Assembly (NCBI GenBank): GCA_937895305.1 | Contig: CALAXS010000195.1 | Span: 1 to 5,904, forward strand | Origin: an uncultured bacterium | GTDB lineage: Bacteria > Hydrogenedentota > Hydrogenedentia > Hydrogenedentales > JAEUWI01 | Length of the DNA: 5,904 bases | Direction: 5' to 3' | Shown: piece after piece, positions 1-5,776 of the stretch | Layout: every line of letters begins with the position of its first letter | Position numbering within the stretch: the stretch's first letter is position 1 | Notes under the pieces: model-generated | What the model saw: only the letters and a program-made list of their open reading frames with translations | Databases searched by the model: none | Told to the model about the DNA's origin: nothing | Translations under genes and position numbers: made by a program

Positions 1-29
1 ACACCTATCGAGTAAATTCGGGTAAATTA

Positions 30-58
30 TTGAACCCTCCCACCACCTCCGGTAGGAT
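30..58 (+). promoter_or_regulatory. Candidate sigma70-type promoter for the SDR-glycerate kinase pair
   Basis: TTGAAC at 30-35 and TAGGAT at 53-58 are separated by exactly 17 bases. Each hexamer matches four of six bases of the TTGACA/TATAAT consensus. It would give a leader of about 55 bases before the ATG at 120. A second AT-rich hexamer, TATAAA at 103-108, has no -35 partner and lies too close to the start codon to be preferred. Just upstream, GTAAATT occurs twice (12-18 and 22-28), 10 bases apart, which could be an operator half-site pair or chance. The call rests on motif inspection only. Confidence 0.35.
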
Positions 59-105
59 AGTACCTCTTGGGCGCACATCCCATCCCGTGCGATACCCGGA
101 AGTAT

Positions 106-112
106 AAAAAGG
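106..112 (+). promoter_or_regulatory. Ribosome binding site of the SDR gene
   Basis: An AAAAAGG stretch ends 7 bases before the ATG at 120. The AAGG core at normal spacing supports that start. The next in-frame ATG is codon 4, which would cut into the first beta strand of the Rossmann fold. Confidence 0.5.
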
Positions 113-119
113 TATTCAC

Positions 120-1076
120 ATGAAAATTATGGTTGCCGGCGGTGCCGGATACATTGGCTCCGTCCTCATCCCCATGCTTCAGGAACATGGTTATGACGTG
201 GATGTGGTGGACCAGCTCTGGTTTGGTAACAACTTGCCAAAAGACACCTCCATCGTCGAAAAAGAGCTTTTTGATATGACCGAAGATGATCTCGCGGTAT
301 ACGATCAGGTCATCTTCCTCGCCGGCCTCTCCAATGACCCCATGGCCGAATTCAGTCCCGCAAAGAACTTTATCCAGAACGGCGCACTACCCTCTTACCT
401 GGCCTATACTGCCAAACAGGCCGGGGTGAAACGCTTCATCTATGCGTCCTCCTGCTCGGTCTATGGCTACACCGTCAACGAACTCTATGATGAAGAAGCC
501 CCGGTGACCTGTGGCTATCCCTACGGTATTTCCAAACTCGAAGGCGAGCGCGGAGTCCTGCAATTGCAGGATGACGCGTACTCCACCATTGCATTGCGAC
601 AGGGCACCATCAACGGGTACAGCCCGCGCACCCGTTTCGACCTCATCGTCAACACCATGTTCAAGTCTGCGGTGACCGAGGGTAAAATAACGGTAAACAA
701 TCCCGCTATCTGGCGCCCCCTTCTGGACGTACGCGATACCGCGACTGCATTTCTCCGTGCAGTTCAGGCGGACTATGGCATCAACGGGGTGTTTAACGTG
801 GCGAAGGATAATTTCACGGTAGGGCAAGTCGCAGACCTCGTGAAAGATGAAGTAGAACAACGTCTCGGCAAGCATGTCCAAATCGAAATCAAAAACATCC
901 AGGACTATCGCAACTACAAGGTCACCTGCGAAAAAGCCAAAACCTGCCTCGGCTTCGCGCCCAAATACGGTATCACCGAAATGGTGGACAGTCTCATCGA
1001 GCACATGGACGAATACGGCGATTTCTCTAATCCCAACTTCTACAACATCCAGGTTTTTAAAGCCATGGAGGGCTAG
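120..1076 (+). CDS. NAD(P)-dependent epimerase/dehydratase, extended SDR family
   Basis: This is a 318-residue extended short-chain dehydrogenase/reductase, full length for the family. It is most likely a cytoplasmic enzyme acting on a nucleotide-activated sugar (epimerisation or dehydration). Residues 1-13 form the first Rossmann strand and the dinucleotide loop GGAGYIG (Gly-7, Gly-10, Gly-13). LAGLSNDP (67-74) is the mid-domain strand and loop. YASSCSVYG (108-116) carries the catalytic Ser region. Tyr-135 and Lys-139 form the YxxxK pair. WRPLLDVRD (198-206) is the usual substrate-domain segment before the C-terminal helices. The C-terminus (FYNIQVFKAMEG) is intact. These residues establish the fold and cofactor chemistry but not the sugar, so epimerase, dehydratase and reductase remain open. 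The glycerate kinase gene starts 8 bases after the stop, suggesting co-transcription. Start ATG 120 is chosen because it begins directly at the Rossmann strand and has an AAGG site upstream. Confidence 0.92.
   Translation: MKIMVAGGAGYIGSVLIPMLQEHGYDVDVVDQLWFGNNLPKDTSIVEKELFDMTEDDLAVYDQVIFLAGLSNDPMAEFSPAKNFIQNGALPSYLAYTAKQAGVKRFIYASSCSVYGYTVNELYDEEAPVTCGYPYGISKLEGERGVLQLQDDAYSTIALRQGTINGYSPRTRFDLIVNTMFKSAVTEGKITVNNPAIWRPLLDVRDTATAFLRAVQADYGINGVFNVAKDNFTVGQVADLVKDEVEQRLGKHVQIEIKNIQDYRNYKVTCEKAKTCLGFAPKYGITEMVDSLIEHMDEYGDFSNPNFYNIQVFKAMEG
1067..1071 (+). promoter_or_regulatory. Shine-Dalgarno site of the glycerate kinase, inside the end of the SDR gene
   Basis: GGAGG at 1067-1071 lies within the last codons of the SDR gene, 13 bases before the ATG at 1085. 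The spacing is longer than optimal, but it is the only strong purine-rich site there. Its position in the upstream gene would favour translational coupling. Confidence 0.4.
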
Positions 1077-1084
1077 GCCCCGTC

Positions 1085-2209
1085 ATGAAGGTCCTCGTCG
1101 CCCCCGATAGTTTCAAGGAATCCCTCAGCGCGGTCGCAGTCGCACAGGCCATTGCTACAGGCTGGTCCCGGAGTCGACCCGACGATACGATACAATGCCT
1201 CCCCCTGGCCGATGGTGGTGAAGGTACCCTGGACACCCTGCTCCAAGCTACGCAGGGCACTCTGCAACACAGCACCGTGACAGGCCCGCACAATCAGCCA
1301 GTGGAAGCACAGTGGGGCTTGCTCAACAAAGGCAACACGGCCCTCATCGAGATGGCCCAGGCCTCCGGCCTCGAATTGCTTGACCCTGAACAACGTGACC
1401 CCTGCACCACGACCACCTTCGGCACAGGCGAACTTGTTCGCGCTGCCCTCGATCACGGTGCCCGGGATATCATTGTGACCCTGGGCGGGAGTGCCACCAA
1501 CGATGGTGGCGCAGGCATGGCCCAGGCCCTGGGCTATGAATTCCTCGATGCAAATGGGGATGCCCTACCCCTGGGGGGTGCCGCGTTAATTAATCTTGCG
1601 CATATTGATGCAACCCTGCGCGACCCGCGCCTCGACCTCTGCACCTTCCGGGGTGCCTGTGATGTAGAGAACCCCCTCTGTGGACCACAGGGGGCAACCG
1701 CAGTCTATGGCCCGCAAAAGGGTTTACGCCCAGAAGACATGGACCTGCTGGATCAGGCCCTGCAACAGTTGGCTATTTGCCTCCAGCGCGATCTCGACCT
1801 GGACATCGCCCACATCCCAGGGGCGGGTGCAGCAGGCGGTTTGGGTGCCGGCCTCATGGCCTTCTGTGGCGCGACTCTCAATTCCGGCTTTGCGCTGGTC
1901 GCCGGGATGACCCGCCTGGCCCCGAAAATCGACTGGGCCGACCTTGTAATTACAGGCGAAGGCCGTATGGACGGACAAAGCGTCCAGGGGAAAGTGGTGG
2001 GGAATGTGGGGCGCATGGCGCAGACGAGCGGTACACCCACCATTGCTCTGTGCGGTACGCTGGGCGAAGGCTATGAAGTGCTGTACACCCGGGGTATCGT
2101 GGATATTCATAGCCTGGACAGTGATGGAGCGGACAGGGCGGAACTCATGGCACACGCCGCAGCAAAGCTGGAAGCCCTCGCTGCGGATGTTGCTGCAAGC
2201 TGGATCTAA
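1085..2209 (+). CDS. glxK: Glycerate 2-kinase (GarK/GlxK family)
   Basis: This is a complete 374-residue cytoplasmic glycerate kinase, close to the family's usual 375-380 residues. Members phosphorylate D-glycerate with ATP to 2-phosphoglycerate, feeding glycerate from glyoxylate, tartronate semialdehyde, serine or sugar-acid breakdown into lower glycolysis. Conserved blocks appear in order: APDSFKESLSA (6-16), PLADGGEGTLDTL (40-52), TTTFGTGELVRAAL (108-121), GGSATNDGGAG (134-144), a CDVENPL...VYGPQKG block (192-213), PGAGAAGGLGAGL (245-257) and DLVITGEGRMDGQS (286-299). The start at 1085 gives the family-typical MKVLVAPDSFK opening. It follows the SDR stop by 8 bases and is probably the second gene of that transcript. 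No other enzyme of glycerate metabolism is visible, so the physiological source of glycerate is unknown. The symbol follows the family name; garK would be equally valid. Confidence 0.95.
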   Translation: MKVLVAPDSFKESLSAVAVAQAIATGWSRSRPDDTIQCLPLADGGEGTLDTLLQATQGTLQHSTVTGPHNQPVEAQWGLLNKGNTALIEMAQASGLELLDPEQRDPCTTTTFGTGELVRAALDHGARDIIVTLGGSATNDGGAGMAQALGYEFLDANGDALPLGGAALINLAHIDATLRDPRLDLCTFRGACDVENPLCGPQGATAVYGPQKGLRPEDMDLLDQALQQLAICLQRDLDLDIAHIPGAGAAGGLGAGLMAFCGATLNSGFALVAGMTRLAPKIDWADLVITGEGRMDGQSVQGKVVGNVGRMAQTSGTPTIALCGTLGEGYEVLYTRGIVDIHSLDSDGADRAELMAHAAAKLEALAADVAASWI

Positions 2210-2283
2210 GACCTGCAAAGTCCAGAGATTAAGGTGGCAACAACAGGTGTGTACTCCGACTGTAAGTTAAGATAACGTTAGGG

Positions 2284-2298
2284 GGCCGAAGCTCGGCC
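2284..2298. repeat. Short hairpin GGCCGA/TCGGCC
   Basis: A perfect 6-base inverted repeat with a 3-base loop (AGC) lies 75 bases after the glycerate kinase stop. It is GC-rich enough to fold, but no T-run follows on the + strand (TGCAATAGCC), so it is not a standard intrinsic terminator. It may act as a transcript-end stabiliser or be the first palindrome of the repeat cluster. Confidence 0.5.
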
Positions 2299-2306
2299 TG
2301 CAATAG

Positions 2307-2341
2307 CCCAATCCAGTTGGGAATGACAGGTGAATTAAAGT
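2307..2341. repeat. Hairpin CCCAA/TTGGG plus direct-repeat copy 1
   Basis: CCCAA (2307-2311) and TTGGG (2317-2321) form a 5-base stem with loop TCCAG. Directly after, 2322-2341 reads AATGACAGGTG, three variable bases, then TAAAGT. The same 20-base pattern recurs at 2406-2425 with 17 of 20 bases identical, 84 bases away. In both copies it follows immediately on the right arm of a palindrome, so hairpin plus tail is probably the repeat unit. Confidence 0.55.
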
Positions 2342-2378
2342 AATCGCTACGACTGTTCAATCATCTGGACCAAGCTAG

Positions 2379-2425
2379 ATTGCCGCGTCGGCGGAGCCTC
2401 CTCGCAATGACAGGTGGGGTAAAGT
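2379..2425. repeat. ATTGC...GCAAT palindromic element plus direct-repeat copy 2
   Basis: ATTGC (2379-2383) and GCAAT (2404-2408) are inverted arms around a GC-rich core that contains GGC/GCC (2390-2392 and 2396-2398). The right arm runs into the second AATGACAGGTG...TAAAGT copy (2406-2425). From general knowledge, elements of the form ATTGC-(GC-rich core)-CTCGCAATGAC recur in many bacterial genomes and give spurious peptides containing CHCEE, as the reverse strand does here. The assignment to that broad family is by resemblance only. Confidence 0.55.
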
Positions 2426-2433
2426 CGTTGCCA

Positions 2434-2470
2434 GAATGCATCCGGGGCTGGAGCCCCTGAGTATGCATTC
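2434..2470. repeat. Nested inverted repeat GAATGCAT...ATGCATTC with inner GGGGC hairpin
   Basis: GAATGCAT (2434-2441) and ATGCATTC (2463-2470) are perfect 8-base arms. Inside them, GGGGC (2444-2448) and GCCCC (2453-2457) form a second perfect stem with loop TGGA. The two stems are joined by CC on one side and TGAGT on the other, so the whole could fold as one long hairpin with an internal loop on either strand. No T-run follows on either strand. The right arm shares its last bases with the next palindrome (2468-2489). Confidence 0.7.
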
Positions 2471-2489
2471 CCAAGCTGGAGCTTGGGAA
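2468..2489. repeat. Strong palindrome TTCCCAAGCT-GG-AGCTTGGGAA
   Basis: These are perfect 10-base inverted arms, 2468-2477 and 2480-2489, separated by GG. As RNA this is a 9-base-pair stem with a TGGA loop, the same loop and GCTGGAGC core as the hairpin at 2444-2457. Similar CCCAAGCTGGAGCTTGGG palindromes are, from memory, widespread intergenic repeats in diverse bacteria. It could act as a bidirectional transcript barrier between the convergent genes, but the absence of a U-tract argues against a classical Rho-independent terminator. Confidence 0.7.
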
Positions 2490-2523
2490 CGAGGATTGCG
2501 TTTATAGCAAACATTGCCGCCAA

Positions 2524-2545
2524 CTGGGTATAACTATAAACCCAG
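2524..2545 (-). repeat. Hairpin across the stop codon of the large membrane gene
   Basis: CTGGGT (2524-2529) and ACCCAG (2540-2545) are perfect 6-base arms around an AT-rich centre holding the TAG stop (2534-2536). Read on the - strand, the bases after it are TTGGCGGCAATG, with no U-run, so a normal intrinsic terminator is not supported. It may only stabilise the 3' end or be fortuitous. Confidence 0.4.
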
Positions 2546-5500
2546 GTCATCGCCCAGGTAGCCCAGTGACTCCAGTTGATTCTGAAGCTCTTCCGACATC
2601 TCTGTGGGTGCCGCAGGTTCTACCGCACCTTCCTCACAAATCGTAAGATACTGGTCAATGGCGCCGTTGAGCTGTGTTACAAAGGCACTGTGCCCCGCAT
2701 CTTCAGACCAGTCATTCTGCTCCAGCGGGTCGATGTTCAGATCATAACCTTCCAACGTTTTCAGGTTACGCTTGTTGCCTTCGTTGGCACGGATAATCTT
2801 CATGCCCTGTGCGTTCTGTACCGCCTGCAAGACGATGCCCTCAAAATTATTCTCGGAATAGGCAAAGGCGATGCTGCTGTTCGTGTCCGACAAATCCGCA
2901 TTAAAGAGCGACTGCCCCTGCATCATGTCGCCCTGCGCCAGCCCTGCAAAGTGGAGTGCCGTCGGGCCAATGTCCAGATTCCGCGCGAGATGGCTATTGG
3001 TTTCACCTGCACGTTGATTGCCCGGCAACTTCACCATGAGTGGCACATGGGTCTGCTCGTTGTACAAGGTCTGTCCATGCCACCAGCCGCCATGCTCACA
3101 GAATTCCTCGCCATGGTCTGCCGTCAGAATGATGACCGCATCGTCATAGAGGCCCCGGTCCTTCAGGCCCTGAAAGAACTTGCCCAACTCGCCGTCGAGG
3201 TACTCAATCTCGCCGATATACGCTTCCTGGAAGGTCGTACGCCACTCTTCAGGGTCGGGGTCATCCCCCATGCGCTTGCGACCATAGCCCCCATCTTTCG
3301 ACTCCGGCGCACTATAGGGGTCATGAGGATCCATGAAATGGGTAAACAGGAAGAAGGGTGTACCCTCCGGTACCTGCCCGCTGTCGAGCCAATCGAACAT
3401 GGTCGCTTTCACCGATGCCGCTTGTTGATAGTATTCACTGATGCGAATTTTCATCCCTACCCTGGCACCGATTTTCTCACGGATGAGACGAAGCACTTCG
3501 TACATGGATAGCTTGGATGCCGAATCACTTGCACCAAAAAGAAGCGACGGTTTCAGGTCCACATATTCCACGAAGCCCTGGTTATAGCCAAAGATGCTCG
3601 TGATGTTCGGATTGTTGGAATAGCCCTGGGTGTAATAGCCCCCCGCCTGAAGCAGCTCAGGAAAAGTCTCAACACCCTGTGGCAGACTCGACACTTTACT
3701 GGTGGCAGTGTGACACTCAGGGTACATGCCTGAGAAAATACTCCCGAAAGAGGCCTTGGTCCACGACGCCTGAGATGTACCCTTGGTATAGGCAATGGCA
3801 TCGCTTGCGAAGGCTTCAAAGCTAGGCGTCTTCGCCACAGCCTTCGGATTAAACACGGGGATGTAGTCGGCCCGTAAGGTATCAATAGCAATTAGAAAAA
3901 TGTTGGGGCCTTTGGTCTCTGCTGCAGGACTGAAGCTGGCCCCGGCGGATTCCGGTGTATTCATCACAGCAAAGCCCTGGGCCACCACAAAAACAACCAC
4001 CCAACCAGCAACCGCACCACCCACATAGCCCAGGGGACGTTTTCCGGCGAGCATGCCCAGCAGGATTGAGCCAATGGTGAAGACCACCATGCCAATGAGT
4101 CCTGCGCCCACCACATAGGTCAAAAGCTGAATCATGTCCCCTGCACCCGGATTCATACCGTCCAGCACATCCCGCTTCAAACGGAACATACCGATAATCA
4201 TGCCCCCTGCGGTGAAAGCACCGAGGTAACTGAGCGCGAAACTGATTTTCCAGTCGGGAAACTTGTCGAGCAGTAGATAAAAGAAGAGGAGCACCCCGGA
4301 TACACCCAGCCCGACGCAAGCATAAATGAAAGCATAGGCCACCGCGCCCCAACCGAAGATGCCTACCTCGCGCAAGCCACTCAAGCTCGACACGATCCAT
4401 TGCGCCTCCAGGATGCCAATCACAGCCCCAGCCAACGCACCCGCCACAATCCCGCCAAAGACCACACCGAAAACCTTGGTCTGGTAGCCCTTTACTTCTT
4501 CCGGGCTTAGATGCATATCATCCGCGTCCGCATGGGATGCCGCCGAACGAACTTCCGCAATATCATGCATCAGCTCATCGCGATTGGGACGCGCCGTAAG
4601 CAGCAACAACGGCAAGCTCAACAGGAAGGGCACGATTTCACCGAACCACAGGCCGAGGTGCCCGAAGAGAAAAGCGGTCTCTTCGCCTGCCTGTCCACCC
4701 AGTACCGTGGTCATGACAATCTCGCGTACCCCTGCGCCACTTACGGTAGGGGCAAACACCGACCCTACGATAATCAGTGGACTGGCAAAGAAAATATCCA
4801 GCAGCCCGGTGTTCTCTGCACGCATGGCCGTTGCGGTACCGAAGTACATGAGGCAAATCGCGAGGTGTACACACAGCCCAAAAAAGAGGGCTTTGAACAT
4901 GACCATACGATTATGGCCATAGGCCGTTACTGCCGCGCCAATCTTGTTCACCTTCGTCTTGATACCCTGAGGCAAGGGCAACACCGACACCAGCACCTGA
5001 ATAATACGCGGTTGCAACAGGAGTATGAGCGATACACTGATGAAGCCCCCCAGCACGGTCAACACTATCGCCAACACCACCATATTAAAATCAAAGAGAC
5101 GCATGCCCAGCGGAATGGTCAGGAATACCAGACCAAACAAGGCGATAATCCCCGTCAGCTTCTCCACCACAATTACGGTGGTACATTTAATCGCCTCGCC
5201 CGTATAGCGTGAAGACTCTACCAGGCGGTAGCCGTCCAACCCCAACGTCCCCGGCAAAAACAAACCGATAGCCCGCCCCCAGAACCAGCACTTGGTGAGG
5301 TACCAAAAGGGGATATGCACCCCCTGCCCCCGCAGCAAAATACGCCACCGCACCACCCCCGCCATGATGCCACCCAGTTTAATCGTGGCAGCGAAACCGA
5401 GCCAAAACAGGGCCGTACCGACATTTAAGCTCTTTAGGTGTTCTTTTAAGGATTCAAGGGAAAGCCCACCAAATTTATCTGCTGGCAACCCATAGGCTTC

Positions 5501-5773
5501 CGGCTTGAATAACAATACGAAAAGAGCACCAATAAAAATCAGCTTCACTTCGAAAGAAAGCATTTTTTTCGTAAGGCCAGGCATCAACTTAAACCCGGCT
5601 ACAATAAAGACAAAATTGACCAATAATAATGATGCTAGCGCCATGATGGAGAGCATACTAAGATTTTCAAAATCATGTGCTGGTATAGCAAAACGTTCAG
5701 GATTTAATAACAACACCCAAAACGCCACGAAAGACAGCAGCATTAGACCGAAAAAAATCACTTGTTTGAGCAT
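2534..5773 (-). CDS. Multi-pass membrane protein: flippase-like (LPG_synthase_TM) domain fused to sulfatase-fold domain
   Basis: This 1079-residue protein has four parts. Residues 1-112 hold three hydrophobic helices and a duplicated segment (20-40 and 86-106). Residues about 115-395 match the lysylphosphatidylglycerol-synthase/flippase-like transmembrane family: RWRILLRGQG (142-151), FLPGTLGLDGYRL (172-184), EK (204-205) and SGAGVRE (345-351). A charged linker (396-430) leads to about five more helices (433-605). Residues 622-1079 are a sulfatase/alkaline-phosphatase-fold domain, presumably outside the membrane: IAIDTLRAD (628-636), WTKASFGSIFSG (671-682), THFMDPHDPY (811-820), TADHGEE (884-890), WHG (898-900) and the subfamily C-terminus LESLGYLG (1067-1074). 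Asp-631, Thr-672, Asp-886 and His-887 sit at metal or nucleophile positions. Thr replaces the Cys/Ser needed for formylglycine, suggesting phospho-group transfer or hydrolysis rather than classic sulfate-ester hydrolysis. ATG 5773 is the first possible start, because an in-frame TAA lies two codons upstream. The substrate is unknown. Confidence 0.93.
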   Translation of the reverse strand: MLKQVIFFGLMLLSFVAFWVLLLNPERFAIPAHDFENLSMLSIMALASLLLVNFVFIVAGFKLMPGLTKKMLSFEVKLIFIGALFVLLFKPEAYGLPADKFGGLSLESLKEHLKSLNVGTALFWLGFAATIKLGGIMAGVVRWRILLRGQGVHIPFWYLTKCWFWGRAIGLFLPGTLGLDGYRLVESSRYTGEAIKCTTVIVVEKLTGIIALFGLVFLTIPLGMRLFDFNMVVLAIVLTVLGGFISVSLILLLQPRIIQVLVSVLPLPQGIKTKVNKIGAAVTAYGHNRMVMFKALFFGLCVHLAICLMYFGTATAMRAENTGLLDIFFASPLIIVGSVFAPTVSGAGVREIVMTTVLGGQAGEETAFLFGHLGLWFGEIVPFLLSLPLLLLTARPNRDELMHDIAEVRSAASHADADDMHLSPEEVKGYQTKVFGVVFGGIVAGALAGAVIGILEAQWIVSSLSGLREVGIFGWGAVAYAFIYACVGLGVSGVLLFFYLLLDKFPDWKISFALSYLGAFTAGGMIIGMFRLKRDVLDGMNPGAGDMIQLLTYVVGAGLIGMVVFTIGSILLGMLAGKRPLGYVGGAVAGWVVVFVVAQGFAVMNTPESAGASFSPAAETKGPNIFLIAIDTLRADYIPVFNPKAVAKTPSFEAFASDAIAYTKGTSQASWTKASFGSIFSGMYPECHTATSKVSSLPQGVETFPELLQAGGYYTQGYSNNPNITSIFGYNQGFVEYVDLKPSLLFGASDSASKLSMYEVLRLIREKIGARVGMKIRISEYYQQAASVKATMFDWLDSGQVPEGTPFFLFTHFMDPHDPYSAPESKDGGYGRKRMGDDPDPEEWRTTFQEAYIGEIEYLDGELGKFFQGLKDRGLYDDAVIILTADHGEEFCEHGGWWHGQTLYNEQTHVPLMVKLPGNQRAGETNSHLARNLDIGPTALHFAGLAQGDMMQGQSLFNADLSDTNSSIAFAYSENNFEGIVLQAVQNAQGMKIIRANEGNKRNLKTLEGYDLNIDPLEQNDWSEDAGHSAFVTQLNGAIDQYLTICEEGAVEPAAPTEMSEELQNQLESLGYLGDDLGL
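5456..5518 (-). repeat. Internal protein repeat, copy 2 (residues 86-106)
   Basis: Residues 86-106 read V-L-L-F-K-P-E-A-Y-G-L-P-A-D-K-F-G-G-L-S-L. Ten of 21 positions are identical to residues 20-40 of the same protein. The shared skeleton is VLL..PE...PA..F..LS, directly after a hydrophobic helix in both cases. See the paired copy at 5654-5716. Confidence 0.6.
5654..5716 (-). repeat. Internal protein repeat, copy 1 (residues 20-40)
   Basis: Residues 20-40 read V-L-L-L-N-P-E-R-F-A-I-P-A-H-D-F-E-N-L-S-M, and align without gaps to residues 86-106. The repeat period is 66 residues. Each copy consists of the end of a membrane helix followed by a short Pro/Glu-rich loop, which suggests tandem duplication of a helix-plus-loop unit. 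Confidence 0.6.
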
Positions 5774-5776
5774 GGA

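Larger units (their letters stand above)
2210..2533. other. Convergent intergenic spacer made of hairpins and short repeats
   Basis: These 324 bases lie between the stop of the glycerate kinase (+) and the stop of the large membrane gene (-). No credible gene is present. From about 2284 to 2489 it is nearly all palindromic or repeated: hairpins at 2284-2298, 2307-2321, 2379-2408, 2434-2470 and 2468-2489, and two copies of an AATGACAGGTG-type motif at 2322 and 2406. The organisation resembles clustered REP/MITE-like units. Flanks 2210-2283 and 2490-2523 show nothing strong. CCAGTTGG at 2313-2320 and its reverse complement CCAACTGG at 2520-2527 bracket most of the block and could be an outer inverted repeat, but 8 bases is short. 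Confidence 0.7.

Noticed and set aside
72..91. CGCAC/GTGCG inverted repeat upstream of the SDR gene
   Set aside because: Five-base arms with a 10-base loop are expected by chance; no riboswitch or leader-peptide features accompany it.
3..107. Open + strand frame from the window edge to TAA at 105-107, as a possible end of an upstream gene
   Set aside because: The 34 residues are Pro/Thr/Arg-rich with no recognisable pattern, third-position GC is only about 47%, and a better promoter match lies inside it. Not enough to call a partial gene.
387..1004. 205-codon open frame on the - strand
   Set aside because: It is antisense to the SDR gene, which has all expected motifs in order; a shadow frame.
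2500..2541. GTTTATAG / CTATAAAC inverted repeat near the end of the large gene
   Set aside because: Eight AT-rich bases with a 26-base spacer in an AT-rich patch is weak, and the right arm is already part of the stop-codon hairpin.
2347..2550. 67-codon open frame on the - strand in the spacer
   Set aside because: Its peptide is the translation of the palindromic repeats (LVPKLQLGN and CHCEE stretches typical of spurious repeat-derived products), and it overlaps the 3' end of the large gene.
2576..3511. 311-codon open frame on the + strand
   Set aside because: It lies wholly antisense to the sulfatase-fold domain, whose motifs are clear. The translation is Cys/Arg-rich and matches no family I recognise.
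4511..5212. 233-codon open frame on the + strand
   Set aside because: It is antisense to the flippase-like domain. Its Gln/His/Arg-rich composition is what results from reading the complement of hydrophobic codons.
5564..5757. Two seven-base homopolymers in the start of the large gene (5564-5570 and 5751-5757) as a phase-variation or frameshift signal
   Set aside because: Runs of seven are short, the codons around them do not form a standard X-XXY-YYZ slippery site, and no alternative frame of interest follows.
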